From Propionivibrio sp. (GTDB lineage Bacteria; Pseudomonadota; Gammaproteobacteria; Burkholderiales; Rhodocyclaceae): DNA of 64,000 nt. Location: NCBI GenBank assembly GCA_016705685.1, contig JADJLB010000002.1, forward strand, positions 186,001 to 250,000, in the 5' to 3' direction. Position 1 is the first letter of the stretch; every line of letters starts with the position of its first letter. Positions 38,014 to 49,378 of the stretch are shown here, in pieces. Made by a program: the position numbers and the translations under genes. Under the pieces are notes generated by a model. That model saw only the letters and a program-made list of their open reading frames with translations, was not told where the DNA came from and made no database searches.

Positions 38014-39790
38014 TTAAGCGGACTTGAAGCGTTTTTCGAGGATGTCCAGCAAGAACAGCAGTTCGTTGACGGTGGACAGTGCGAATCCCTGGCGTTCTCC
38101 TTGGCGGTTGTCGCGCAGGAGTTTGTCGATATAGGCCAGGCTTTCCGCAGAGTCCCAGGTCCGGGCAATTTCGTCACGAACGTGCGTAATCTGGCCGATG
38201 CCGGGCAAGCGGGAAAGCAATGCCGCAAAGGGTGTATCGCCTTCATGGCCTGTTTCGGCAGGGCGCGGTGAGAGCGCGGCAACCGATTCCCAATCGCTTG
38301 GGGCCACGTTGAAATGCAGTTTGAGTCTCTGCGAGAGGCTTTCAAACTCCGGGCGCATGCCGTTCTGCCGGTAAATATCGAGCAACTTGACCCAGGGCTG
38401 CAGTGCTTCGCCCGGGCTGCCCTCAATGTATTCGAGCAGCGCTTCGGTGGCGCCCTTGATGCGTCCGAAGGCGAGCATGATGTCGGCCAGTTCGATGACC
38501 GGGTTGAACCCGTTCTGTTCGGCAAGCACTGTCGCATCGCGCGCCGCTTGCGGGTCGACTTCCCGCTCAGGTAGCGGGATTGGCAGAGGTTCAGGGCGAT
38601 CGTCCAGAAATAGCGTCTCGTCGGTGGTTTGCACGGTTTCGCTGTTGGCCACGGAAGGCTTCCTGCCCACGGTTGGCTGAGGCATCGCTTGGACGACCGG
38701 CGACTGTTCCGGCACCAGGCCGGTGACGGGTTGCCCGGCCTTGAGGGCGTGCCTTCGCAGGAACCACACCAGTAGTCCGACAACACCGAGCAAGGCCAGC
38801 ATCCCGGCGATCCCCATATACCGATTCCCGTTGTCAGCCGCCTTCGCTTGGGGACCTTGGCCCGCTTGCGGCACCAAATCTTTTTTTGCCGGAGGAATTG
38901 CGGCGGCGGCTGAAGGCGCTTGAGTTTGCAACGGAGCGGAGCCCAGGAGTTCGGTTTCGGCCCGCAATTCGGCAAACGAAGATTCCAGTTTCCGGACCTG
39001 TTCCGCTGCACTCAGCAACTGGCTGGACTGATCGTAAATTGCCGTCAGCACTTGGTATTCCAGGCGAAGCAGCGTGCGCTGGCTTTCCGATGCATTGGCG
39101 GATGCATTGTCCGACAGCTCGGTCGCCAGACGCAGGGGCAAGTCGTCACGCTGCGCCTCGTTACCGCTGATGTTGCCGGAAATACTCAGTCGATCCGATT
39201 TGAGCTCGGTGTCGGGCTTCACCTTCCGCGAAGCGCCCCTTCTTCTCTCCGTTGTCGGTGTGGCGGATTCCGGCGTTTCGGTTTTGAGGCGCTGTGGTCT
39301 GCCGGCAGATGTGGACAGGCGTCTGTGCTCTGTAGCGTCGCGGGATGAATCCATTTCCTGAGGGGAATCCTGCTCAGTGCGGTCAGCGGGGTCGCGTTTT
39401 GCCTGCTGAATAGCGTTGGCTTCGACCGGGTCGAGGATCAGCATGTAGTCGCGCAGCACCTCGGCATTACAGCCGGCACGCAGACGGATCAGGAGAACGG
39501 GATCATTAATTGTGTGATCGGAACGGATGAGCAGTCGCGGGTTTCCGTTCCGTCGATCGATCGACAGACGGCCCCGTGGCAAGGCAGGCACCCCGGATTC
39601 GGCATCGCTTGACGGGCTAAGGCGAAAACAATCGGGCGAGTTGATCGCTGGCGGTCACGCCGAGCAGTTCGATTTCGGCGCGCAAGCGCGCCCCCAAGGC
39701 GGAGTGCAAGGAGATGTCCCCGAGCCCCAGGGCCGCCGCATCGCCGGCGGCGAGCATGATGAACAAGAGGAAGAGGGGCTTGAAGCGCAT
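38014..39790 (-). CDS. fimV: FimV-like peptidoglycan-associated polarity protein, frameshifted near N-terminus
   Basis: The ATG at 39790 opens a signal peptide and FimV N-terminal domain (ALGLGDISLHSALGARLRAE), but an extra G near 39621 causes a premature stop. Removing it joins this to the following frame (about 525 residues), restoring RLFSLSPSSDAESGVPALP. The joined protein has a periplasmic low-complexity region, a coiled coil (SESQRTLLRLEYQVLTAIYDQ), one transmembrane helix (MGIAGMLALLGVVGLLVWFL) and a cytoplasmic TPR-like tail, as in FimV/TspA. Such proteins organise cell poles and type IV pili. The frameshift may be a sequence error. Confidence 0.82.
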
Positions 39791-39897
39791 GGCTGCGTAT
39801 TCTAGTTTATTGACGGTCGTGGTTTCGAGAAATACTTAACATGACAGCCATCGTTCCGTGTGAACCGCGGCACCGGCAGGCTGCAAGAAGTCGTCGC

Positions 39898-40398
39898 CTA
39901 GGCCTTCATTCGTTGGGCATGCCGGAGGAGGCCGTTCAGCGCATATTCGACCGAGCGTGCGCGCACAACGTCGCGGCTGCCGTCGAAATGGCAGGTCTCG
40001 CAATGCACGGAATTTTCCGGCCCGGCCCAGGCGAAACAAACAGTGCCGACCGGCTTCTCCGGCGAACCTCCGCTCGGCCCGGCGATGCCGGTGATAGCCA
40101 GAGCCCAGTCGGCCCGGCTGTGGCGTAGCGCCCCTCGGGCCATGGCGATTGCCGTGGCCTCGCTGACGGCGCCATGCGCGGCCAGCGTTTCTTTGCTCAC
40201 CCCCAGCATGTCCTGCTTGCCTTCGTTGGAGTAAGGAACGAAGCCGCGGTCAAACCATGCCGAACTGCCGGCGATCGACGTCAGGCATTGCGCGACCCAG
40301 CCGCCGGTACACGATTCGGCTGTCGCCAGCACCTGTCCATTGGTGGCCAGCAGCGAGCCGACCTGCGCGGCGAGGGCTTCGAGATTCTTCTGGTTCAT
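39898..40398 (-). CDS. pncC: Nicotinamide-nucleotide amidase (CinA C-terminal domain)
   Basis: This 166-residue stand-alone CinA C-terminal domain deamidates NMN to nicotinate mononucleotide in NAD salvage. Motifs are AESCTGGWVAQCLT (residues about 27-40; catalytic Ser) and ITGIAGPSGGSPEKPVGTV. The N-terminal molybdopterin-binding-like part of full CinA is absent, as in E. coli PncC. It overlaps the pgpA end by four bases (ATGA), and belongs to the thiL-pgpA-pncC unit. Confidence 0.93.
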   Translation of the reverse strand: MNQKNLEALAAQVGSLLATNGQVLATAESCTGGWVAQCLTSIAGSSAWFDRGFVPYSNEGKQDMLGVSKETLAAHGAVSEATAIAMARGALRHSRADWALAITGIAGPSGGSPEKPVGTVCFAWAGPENSVHCETCHFDGSRDVVRARSVEYALNGLLRHAQRMKA

Positions 40399-40892
40399 TG
40401 AAACAAGAATTTCAGGAGAGCGAGGACGAGCACGGTGTAGCCAGCGGCGATCAGATCATCGCACATCACGCCGAAGCCGTTTTTGACCTGCTCGTCAAAA
40501 TAGCGTGCCGGCTGCGGTTTGACGATGTCAAAGAAACGGAACAGCAGGAAGGCGGCCGTTTGCCACAGCACGTTGGCCGGGCAAAACACCAGCACCAGCC
40601 AGAAAGGAACAATCTCGTCCCAGACGATGCTGCCGTGGTCGACCACGCCAAGATCGGCGCCGGTCTTAGGTACCGCCAGTACGCCGCCGATGAAACATGC
40701 CAACAAAATAGCGAGCAGCTCGAAGTCGCTGGTCCATTCGCGGAGAATCGGGAAGAGCGCCCAAGCGAAAAGCGTTCCGGCTGTTCCCGGCGCGAAAGGC
40801 GAAAGACCACTGCCAAAACCGCAAGCGACCAGATGCGCCGGGTGCGACAGGAGGAAGCGAAGCGAAGGCGGCTTAAGGCGTGTCTTGAGCAA
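40395..40892 (-). CDS. pgpA: Phosphatidylglycerophosphatase A
   Basis: PgpA dephosphorylates phosphatidylglycerol phosphate at the inner membrane. The conserved GFGSGLSPFAPGTAGTLFA block and the metal-site VVDHGSIVWDEIVPFW (DEIVG-like) are present, along with about three membrane segments. The TTG at 40892 has AAGGAT at good distance and overlaps the thiL end by only 20 bases; an ATG at 40934 and the open frame to 41006 would overlap more. The start is therefore uncertain by up to about 40 residues. Confidence 0.9.
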   Translation of the reverse strand: MLKTRLKPPSLRFLLSHPAHLVACGFGSGLSPFAPGTAGTLFAWALFPILREWTSDFELLAILLACFIGGVLAVPKTGADLGVVDHGSIVWDEIVPFWLVLVFCPANVLWQTAAFLLFRFFDIVKPQPARYFDEQVKNGFGVMCDDLIAAGYTVLVLALLKFLFQ

Positions 40893-41892
40893 AATGATCG
40901 TATCCTTTTTCAGTCGCGGGCACAGGTTGCCCATTTTCATCCAGCATGATGACGTTTCCCGCGCTCGGACATCGCCCAGGCCCGGCCGCCTCGCCCGGCG
41001 ATTCATCGGTGGCCTCGATCATACGACCGATGCGCCACAGCGGCAGGTCGAGCCGGGACGCCAGTTCAGCCAGTTCATGCCGTTGGCCGGGCGCTGCGGC
41101 AAACACCAGTTCGTAATCGTCGCCACCGGCCAGCTGGCAACTGCGCGCCAGCAAGGGTTCGGCCCCAGCAGGCAGGCCCGGAAGCTGGGGCAGGAATACC
41201 TCGGCATCGAGGCGCGAGCGTTTGGCGATGTGGCCCAGATCGGCGAGCAGGCCGTCGGATACGTCGATCGCGGCATGCGCCAAGCGCTGCGTCAGCAAAG
41301 CCATGCCGAGATCGACTCGCGGCCATGGACGCTGCAAGGCGGACCGGCAGCGGGCGGCGAGCGCTTCCGGCAAGAAGGTTCGGCCTTGCAGGTGCGCCAG
41401 CCCGAGAGCGGCCAGTCCGGGTTGCCCGGATACCCACAGATCGTCGCCGGCCAAGGCACCGTCTCGGCGTAGCGCTTCGCCGGCCGGCACCTCGCCAAGC
41501 GCTGTCATGCACAGATTGAGCGGCCCGCGCGTAGTATCGCCGCCGATCAGGTCGACGCCAAAGCGTTTGGCGCAGGCAAAGAGACCGTCGGCGAACGCCG
41601 CAAGCCACGTCTCGTCGGCGTCCGGAAGGCTGCCGGCGAGCAATGCCCAGCGGGGCCTGGCGCCCATCGCCGCCAGATCGGACAGGTTGACCGCCAGGGT
41701 CTTCCAGCCCAGTTGGCCAGGATCGGTGTCCGGCAAGAAATGAGTACCGCTGACCAGCATGTCGGTGGTGATCGCCAGTTCCATGCCGGGCGACGGCGCG
41801 ATCAAAGCGCAATCGTCGCCCGGGCCGAGAATGGCCTGTGGCGTTGGCCGGGCGAAGTGGCGGGCGATCAGATCGAATTCTGAAGGAGGCAT
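40873..41892 (-). CDS. thiL: Thiamine-monophosphate kinase
   Basis: ThiL makes thiamine pyrophosphate from thiamine phosphate with ATP. The 339-residue protein of the PurM/AIR synthase fold has LGPGDDCALI (residues about 22-31; metal site), the glycine-rich NLSDLAAMGARPRWALL, GGDTTRGP and IDVSDGLLADLGHIA. Its position in nusB-thiL-pgpA matches many proteobacteria. It starts 40 bases after the nusB stop. Confidence 0.95.
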   Translation of the reverse strand: MPPSEFDLIARHFARPTPQAILGPGDDCALIAPSPGMELAITTDMLVSGTHFLPDTDPGQLGWKTLAVNLSDLAAMGARPRWALLAGSLPDADETWLAAFADGLFACAKRFGVDLIGGDTTRGPLNLCMTALGEVPAGEALRRDGALAGDDLWVSGQPGLAALGLAHLQGRTFLPEALAARCRSALQRPWPRVDLGMALLTQRLAHAAIDVSDGLLADLGHIAKRSRLDAEVFLPQLPGLPAGAEPLLARSCQLAGGDDYELVFAAAPGQRHELAELASRLDLPLWRIGRMIEATDESPGEAAGPGRCPSAGNVIMLDENGQPVPATEKGYDHFAQDTP

Positions 41893-41931
41893 GGCGTAGG
41901 CCTCTGCGCACTCTGCGTCGAAGGAGCTAGC

Positions 41932-42454
41932 TCAGCCTTTGCGGGCCGCGCGCTTGGCTTCGACTTCAATCGGGCGCAATTTGGCGGCCAGTTTGTCGAG
42001 TACGCCGTTGACATATTTATGGCCGTCAGTGCCGCCGTAATCCTTGGCCAGTTCAATCGCTTCGTTGATGATGACGCGATACGGCGTTTGTGGGTAGTGC
42101 GCCAGTTCGTACGCCCCGGCCAGCAAAATACAGGCTTCGACCGGCGAAAGCTCCTTGAAGGGGCGGTCCAGATAAGTCTGAAGCTGTTCCCGCAATGCCT
42201 CATGCTGGGCCACAACGCCGCGTAGCAGACCGACGAAGAACTCGCTATCGGCCTTTTGAAAGCCGGCGATGTCGCCCATGTGTGCCTCGATCGCCGTCTC
42301 GTCGTTGCCGCCGATTTGCCACTGGTAGAGACCTTGCAAGGGCAAATTCGCGTGCGCGGCGACGTGGCGATTTGGCCAGAGGTTTAGCCGCAGACTTGCC
42401 CGGTTTCTTGGGCGCTTGGGTGGCGCCAGGGGGGGCGCCCGGCGTGGAGTTCAT
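41932..42454 (-). CDS. nusB: Transcription antitermination protein NusB, single-base frameshift
   Basis: NusB with NusE binds boxA RNA in rRNA antitermination. The start overlaps the ribH stop (ATGA) at 42454, with a Pro/Ala/Lys-rich leader before [12 protein letters not shown]. One extra G in a GGG run (42340-42342, plus strand) breaks the frame; removing it gives [15 protein letters not shown], the exact family motif, and the remaining 137-residue frame ([17 protein letters not shown] to the C-terminus) is intact. Since nusB is nearly always present and under selection, a sequence error is a good explanation. Confidence 0.9.
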
Positions 42455-42933
42455 GCCGGGCGGTCTCCGATGGCACGGAGCAGGTTGGCCGTCTCAATGG
42501 CCGTGCGGGCGCAATCCGAACCTTTCTGTTGCATGCGTGCCAGCGCTTGATCGTCGTTGTCGCAAGTCAAAATGCCGTTGGCAACGGGAATGCCGGTATC
42601 CAGCTGCACATCCATGACGGCGCGGCAGGAATCGTTGGAAACGACTTCGAAGTGGTAGGTGTCGCCGCGAATGACCGCCCCAAGCGCGACCAAGGCATCG
42701 TAGCGGTCGCTTTGCGCCATGCTCTGCAGCACCAGCGGGATTTCCAGCGCGCCGGCCACGGTGGCAATTTCGATATCGCTATCGGCCACGCCCAGACGCT
42801 TGAGTTCAGCTGTGCAAGCGGCAAGCAGGCCTTCGCCAATATCCTGATTGAAGCGGCTCATGACGATGCCGACAGCCAGGCCTTCACCGGCCAGGTCGGA
42901 TTCGAATTCGTAAATGTTGTCGTAGCGTGCCAT
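42451..42933 (-). CDS. ribH: 6,7-dimethyl-8-ribityllumazine synthase
   Basis: RibH condenses the pyrimidine intermediate with the four-carbon DHBP to make the riboflavin precursor. The 160 residues contain the substrate loop [13 protein letters not shown], the conserved [15 protein letters not shown] (catalytic His) and [14 protein letters not shown]. It lies between ribBA and nusB; its stop overlaps the nusB start by four bases. Confidence 0.96.
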   Translation of the reverse strand: MARYDNIYEFESDLAGEGLAVGIVMSRFNQDIGEGLLAACTAELKRLGVADSDIEIATVAGALEIPLVLQSMAQSDRYDALVALGAVIRGDTYHFEVVSNDSCRAVMDVQLDTGIPVANGILTCDNDDQALARMQQKGSDCARTAIETANLLRAIGDRPA

Positions 42934-42980
42934 GTCAGTGCCTTCTCTTCGTTACCGCAGTTTGGGTTCGGGTAATCAGT

Positions 42981-44108
42981 TTATTCGAGTTCGGCCGGCG
43001 AGCGGACGTAACCGGTCACTTCCAGGTCGAAACCGGTCATGCTCGGCATGCGGCGCGGGCTCGCCAGCAGCTTCATCTTGCGCACACCGAGATCGCGCAG
43101 AATCTGCGCACCGATACCGTACATGCGCGGATCCCATTTCGCTGCCGGGCGTTGCGCGGGCGATTGCTCGGTCAGCGCGGCAAGCAGTTCCTGACAGGTT
43201 TCCGGGCGGCGCAGAAGCACGATGACGCCGGATTCGACCTTGGCCATCGCTTCGCGTGCCTGATCGAGCGAAAAGGAGTGGCGACCACTGGTCGGGTCGA
43301 GGAAATCGAGCGCGGTCAGTGGTTCATGGACGCGCACCAGCGTTTCCTTCTCCGGGCTGATATCCCCCCGGGTCAGCGCCAGATGAACTTCATTCGAAGT
43401 GCGGTCGGTATAGGCATGCAAAGTGAATTCGCCGTGGGGAGACTGGACCTGCTTGGAGAAAGTGCGCTCGATCAGCGTTTCGTTGCGGCTGCGAAAATTG
43501 ATGAGGTCGGCAATCGAGCCGATCTTCAGTCCATGCACTCGCGCAAAGTCGATCAGATCGTCCAGGCGGGCCATCGAGCCGTCGTCTTTGAGAATTTCGC
43601 AGATGACCGACGAGGGTTCCAATCCGGCAATCTGGGCCAGATCGCAACCCGCCTCGGTGTGGCCGGCGCGCACCAGCACGCCGCCCGTCTTGGCGATGAT
43701 CGGGAAAATGTGTCCCGGCTGGACGATATCCTCCGGCCGTGCATCGCGTGCCACGGCAACCTGGATGGTACGCGCCCGATCTTGCGCCGAGATACCGGTG
43801 GTGACGCCGCTCGCCGCTTCGATCGAAACGGTGAAAGCCGTGTTGTACGCGCTCTTGTTGTCGCGCGCCATCGGCGTCAGGCCGATTTGCTTGCAGCGAG
43901 CTTCGTTCAGCGTCAGGCAGATCAGCCCGCGCGCGTGCTTGGCCATGAAGTTGATGGCTTCGGGCGTGACGTGTTCGGCGGCAAGGATGAGGTCGCCCTC
44001 GTTTTCGCGATCTTCTTCGTCGACGAGGATGACCATGCGCCCGGCGCGTATCTCGATAACGATTTCTTCGATGGTGGAAATGGCCGGTGACTGGCTGAGT
44101 GGTGACAT
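42981..44108 (-). CDS. ribBA: DHBP synthase with degenerate GTP cyclohydrolase II-like domain
   Basis: The N-terminal half (about residues 1-205) is an intact 3,4-dihydroxy-2-butanone-4-phosphate synthase with the acidic loop DEEDRENEGDL (31-41) and GHTEAGCDLAQIAG. The C-terminal half has the GTP cyclohydrolase II fold outline (LVRVHEPLTALDF, GIGAQILRDLGVRKM) but lacks the three zinc Cys that RibA keeps in its CLTGD...RCDCG segment. It should therefore supply DHBP only, with a true ribA elsewhere. This split state is known in many proteobacteria. Riboflavin synthase lies directly upstream. Confidence 0.92.
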   Translation of the reverse strand: MSPLSQSPAISTIEEIVIEIRAGRMVILVDEEDRENEGDLILAAEHVTPEAINFMAKHARGLICLTLNEARCKQIGLTPMARDNKSAYNTAFTVSIEAASGVTTGISAQDRARTIQVAVARDARPEDIVQPGHIFPIIAKTGGVLVRAGHTEAGCDLAQIAGLEPSSVICEILKDDGSMARLDDLIDFARVHGLKIGSIADLINFRSRNETLIERTFSKQVQSPHGEFTLHAYTDRTSNEVHLALTRGDISPEKETLVRVHEPLTALDFLDPTSGRHSFSLDQAREAMAKVESGVIVLLRRPETCQELLAALTEQSPAQRPAAKWDPRMYGIGAQILRDLGVRKMKLLASPRRMPSMTGFDLEVTGYVRSPAELE

Positions 44109-44720
44109 CTAGAAGGCTTCCGGAGTGTCGGGATTGAGCATGCGCTCGACATAGCGCGCGATGAGGTCGATTTCGAGATTGACGCGGCTGCCCGGTTTCA
44201 GGCTGCCGAGCGTCGTCGCATCGAGCGTGTGCGGGATCAGGTTGATGGAAAAACAGGCGCCATCGACCGTGTTGGTGGTCAGGCTGACGCCGTTAACGGT
44301 GATCGAGCCCTTGCGCGCGATGTATTTGGCCAAAGCCTGCGGTGCGCGGATTTCGAGCAGGCGATTGTCGCCGACGGGATCGAAGCGCAACACCTCGCCG
44401 ACGCCATCGACGTGACCGGAAACCAGATGGCCGCCCAGACGGTCCGACAAGCGCAGCGCCTTTTCCAGATTGACCGGGCCGGGCGCATCCAGCCCGATGG
44501 TGCAGGACAGGGTTTCCGGCGAGACGTCGACAGAAAAGCTGTTGCCGTGCTTTTCGACGACCGTAAGACAGACGCCGCTACAGGCGATCGAGTCGCCGAC
44601 GGCGACATCTTCCAGGCTGAGTCGTCCCGCCTCAACGGTCAGGCGTACGGTCGGCGTGCCGTCGTTGCGCGGCGTCAGGGCGGTAATGCGGCCCAGTGCG
44701 GCGATGATTCCGGAAAACAT
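44109..44720 (-). CDS. ribE: Riboflavin synthase alpha chain
   Basis: The 203-residue enzyme dismutates two lumazine molecules to riboflavin. Two homologous lumazine-binding halves are visible, each with a SLTV-type core (ACSGVCLTVVE and TVNGVSLTTNTVD). It begins MFSGIIAALGRI, a small change from the usual MFTGIIE. Its stop lies one base from the ribBA start. No FMN riboswitch was recognised in the about 90 bases upstream, and ribD is not in the window. Confidence 0.95.
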   Translation of the reverse strand: MFSGIIAALGRITALTPRNDGTPTVRLTVEAGRLSLEDVAVGDSIACSGVCLTVVEKHGNSFSVDVSPETLSCTIGLDAPGPVNLEKALRLSDRLGGHLVSGHVDGVGEVLRFDPVGDNRLLEIRAPQALAKYIARKGSITVNGVSLTTNTVDGACFSINLIPHTLDATTLGSLKPGSRVNLEIDLIARYVERMLNPDTPEAF

Positions 44721-44807
44721 GAAAAGGCCAGTCCGTGGGGTGTTGGGTGAGGCGGGATTCTACCACGCAGCGCCTTGATCCCGGCGGGCAGAGCGCTGAT
44801 TGGACCG

Positions 44808-45411
<604 letters not shown>

Positions 45412-45419
<8 letters not shown>

Positions 45420-45783
45420 GATTTGGGCTCGAAAGATGGGTCAGGATATCGTCATAAACACACGGCAGCGAGTTCTGCACATCGCGATTGGCGTAGCGCA
45501 CGATGTGCTGACCAAAGCCGTCGAGGAATCGGCTGCGCTGGGCGTCATATTCGATCTGGTCGGCGTGGCTATCGCCGTCGATCTCAATGACCAGACGCAG
45601 TTCAGCGCAATAGAAATCGACGATGCAGGAGCCAATGGGCTTTTGACGAAGAAATTTATGCTGGCGAAATTGCTTGCCGCGCAAGACCTTTTGCCACCCC
45701 TCCCCGTCCCTCCCCTTGTCGGGGGAGGGAGTCGTGCTCACCCCCCTGACAAGGGGGGCTGGGGGGGTTAAGTCCTTCTCCAT
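45412..45783 (-). CDS. DUF559 endonuclease-fold protein inside the urease operon
   Basis: From the ATG at 45783 the protein has 123 residues. The C-terminal part ([33 protein letters not shown]) is the DUF559 very-short-patch-repair-like nuclease fold, with the acidic IEIDGDSH at the expected catalytic position. The N-terminus ([12 protein letters not shown]...PDKGRDGEG) is encoded by two GC-rich hairpins and looks non-native. The ATG comes one base after the ureF TAG, and the stop overlaps the ureG start by eight bases, so it is fitted between two urease genes. It likely has nothing to do with urease. Confidence 0.82.
45707..45758. repeat. Two GC-rich hairpins sharing CCCCTTGTC-type cores
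   Basis: TCCCTCCCC (45707-45715) pairs with GGGGAGGGA (45722-45730), and CCCCCC (45741-45746) pairs with GGGGGG (45753-45758). Both loops hold TTGTC or its complement. They lie inside the reading frame of the DUF559 gene and encode its proline/glycine-rich N-terminus. They probably form a small repeat element that travels with this gene family. Confidence 0.6.
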
Positions 45784-45784
45784 C

Positions 45785-46468
45785 CTAAGACCGAAACAAA
45801 CGTGAATACTGGGTTTCGTGCCGGGCATTACAGATGGCATAGGCCGGCGTGTAGTTGGACCATGCCGCTGGCGGCAGGCTTTGCGCGCCACCCACAACGG
45901 TGGGAATACGGGTGCCGAGTTCGGCCAGCAGGCGCTGGCCGGCGGCCTGGCCGAGCGGAACGGCCTTCAGCGCGGCCATCACCTGATTTTCCGCCCACGA
46001 CCACAGGTACGCGGCGCAGGCCGCTGGTGGCTCGATGCTCCAGGCTGCGGCGATACCGGCCCAGGCAGTGGGGAAAGCGATCTCGGGCAGCAGTGCCAGG
46101 GTTGCTTGCACGCAGCCCAGCGTTGGGTCGCGCAGGTCGGCGAGCAGGCGATTGAGCGAAAAGCCCATCTGAACGGTTTCCGCCCGCAGCTCGGCGCTCT
46201 CGCGGCTGGCCAGGAAGTCGGCGTTCAAGCGGCCAACTTCGGCCGCGTCGGCTGCGGACCAGGCCGCCAGCAGACCGATCAGCAACGGTGCTTCAAAGCG
46301 TCCGACGGCGCCGGTCAGTACATCGCCGATCCAGGCTCCGGCGCTGGCTTCGTCGCGGATGCGGTCGCTTTCCACCGCCCATTCCAGTCCCTGCGAATAG
46401 GTGTAAGCGCCGACCGGCAGGGCGGGGCTGGCCAATTGCAGCAGGCGGATCAGAGCCAGGGAGTCCAA
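45785..46468 (-). CDS. ureF: Urease accessory protein UreF
   Basis: UreF is the helical GTPase-activating/fidelity factor of the urease maturation complex. The 227 residues begin with the typical LLQLASPALPVGAYTYSQGLEWAV and contain LRAETVQMGFSLNRLL. The C-terminus (NARHETQYSRLFRS) is the usual UreF tail with conserved Tyr/Ser/Arg. Its start lies just after the ureE stop. The normal next gene, ureG, is displaced by the DUF559 gene. Confidence 0.95.
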   Translation of the reverse strand: MDSLALIRLLQLASPALPVGAYTYSQGLEWAVESDRIRDEASAGAWIGDVLTGAVGRFEAPLLIGLLAAWSAADAAEVGRLNADFLASRESAELRAETVQMGFSLNRLLADLRDPTLGCVQATLALLPEIAFPTAWAGIAAAWSIEPPAACAAYLWSWAENQVMAALKAVPLGQAAGQRLLAELGTRIPTVVGGAQSLPPAAWSNYTPAYAICNARHETQYSRLFRS

Positions 46469-46470
46469 GC

Positions 46471-46996
46471 TCAGCGCGATTTGAACTGATGAATTTTCGG
46501 TACGGCGCGGTGCGGACCGTGGCCGGGGTCATGCGGGTCCGCCGGCGCCGCCGCATGATGGTGCTGGCCGCCATAGGCGCCCGCTTCAGGTTCGAACGGG
46601 ACCTTTGTTTCACCGATGATACAGCCCAGCCCGCGCACCATCTCGGCCAATACGTGGTCGGCCTGAAAACGCAGAAGGCCGCCGCCCGCTTGGGCAACGA
46701 TCTGCACCGGTACGTGCCGGTTACCCAGGTGATAGGCGGCACGGGCGAAAAGCAGCGGCGTATCGGCGTAGGCTTCGATCAGCGATTCCGGTGCGGCGTG
46801 GATTTCCACCACGGCGTGATCGTCTTCGGCGGCCAGCTTGTCGCCACCGTGCAGGTGCTCGCCGCGTTTCCAGAAAAATGCCGGCTTCCCGGCCCGAGGA
46901 CAGGGTCACCTTGAGGCGGCTTCGCTTGCGCTCGTCATAGCCGAGGGCAACGGTGTCGGTGGCCGCTTGTTCGGTGCGTTGGTTGAGAATCAGCAT
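46471..46996 (-). CDS. ureE: Urease nickel metallochaperone UreE, single-base frameshift
   Basis: UreE stores and passes Ni2+ to UreG/apo-urease. Starting at ATG 46996 (MLILNQRTEQ), the frame is broken by one extra base in the TTT near 46868; correcting it gives REAGIFLERGEHLHGGDKLAAEDD followed by VVEIHAAPESLIEAY and the rest of the protein. The C-terminus is His-rich (GGQHHHAAAPADPHDPGHGPH), the usual nickel-binding tail. The corrected length of about 174 residues is normal. Confidence 0.9.
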
Positions 46997-47010
46997 GCCT
47001 TGACCCTTGC

Positions 47011-48717
<1,707 letters not shown>

Positions 48718-48737
48718 CCTAGCGGGATTTCCTTTGG

Positions 48738-49046
48738 TCATTTCAAGGCTCCCTGGATCATGCCGCGAAAGCCATACACTTTACGTTCACCGGCCAGCGC
48801 AACGAGCCGCACGGTACGCCGTTGCCCTGGCTCGAAGCGTACTGCGGTGCCTGCGGCAATATCGAGCCGGAAGCCGCGTGCCCTGGTGCGATCGAAGGCC
48901 AGCGCCGCATTGGTCTCGAAGAAGTGGTAATGCGAACCAACCTGGACCGGGCGGTCGCCGGTATTGTCCACCGTCAATTCGATCTGCTCGCGTCCGGCAT
49001 TGAGTTCGAGTTCGCCTGGGGAAATCAGAAATTCACCTGGAATCAT
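48738..49046 (-). CDS. ureB: Urease beta subunit UreB
   Basis: This 102-residue structural subunit of the urease trimer starts [20 protein letters not shown] and contains the typical [18 protein letters not shown] block. It is the only one of the three structural subunit genes here with an intact frame. It lies between ureA and ureC, with the ureC start 20 bases downstream behind AAAGGAA. Confidence 0.95.
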   Translation of the reverse strand: MIPGEFLISPGELELNAGREQIELTVDNTGDRPVQVGSHYHFFETNAALAFDRTRARGFRLDIAAGTAVRFEPGQRRTVRLVALAGERKVYGFRGMIQGALK

Positions 49047-49059
49047 CGCGCGGCACCTC

Positions 49060-49362
49060 TCAGATGATCGGGTTATGGACGGTGACCAGCTTGGTCCCGT
49101 CCGGGGAAGGTCGCTTCAACCTGGATTTCGGGGATCATTTCCGGCACCCCTTCCATCACCTCATGGCGAGCCAGAATGCGCGTCCCCTCGCTCATCAGCT
49201 CGGCAACGCTACGGCCGTCACGGGCACCTTCCAGGATCGCGCAACTGATCAGCGCCACCGCCTCCGGGTAGTTGAGTTTCAGCCCTCGGGCCTTGCGCCG
49301 CTCGGCGAGCAGGCCAGCGGTAAAGATCAGCAGCTTGTCCTTTTCGCGGGGGTGAGTTCCAT
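49060..49362 (-). CDS. ureA: Urease gamma subunit UreA, two compensating frameshifts
   Basis: The region encodes a 100-residue gamma subunit once a missing base in the five-G run at 49348-49352 and an extra base near 49101 are corrected: [20 protein letters not shown] at the start, an intact middle ([20 protein letters not shown]), and [16 protein letters not shown] at the end, the canonical C-terminus. As sequenced, the frame ends after eleven residues. The exact length after correction and the perfect family fit argue that both changes are recent or artefactual. Confidence 0.9.
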
Positions 49363-49378
49363 GCAGTCTCCTGAAAAA

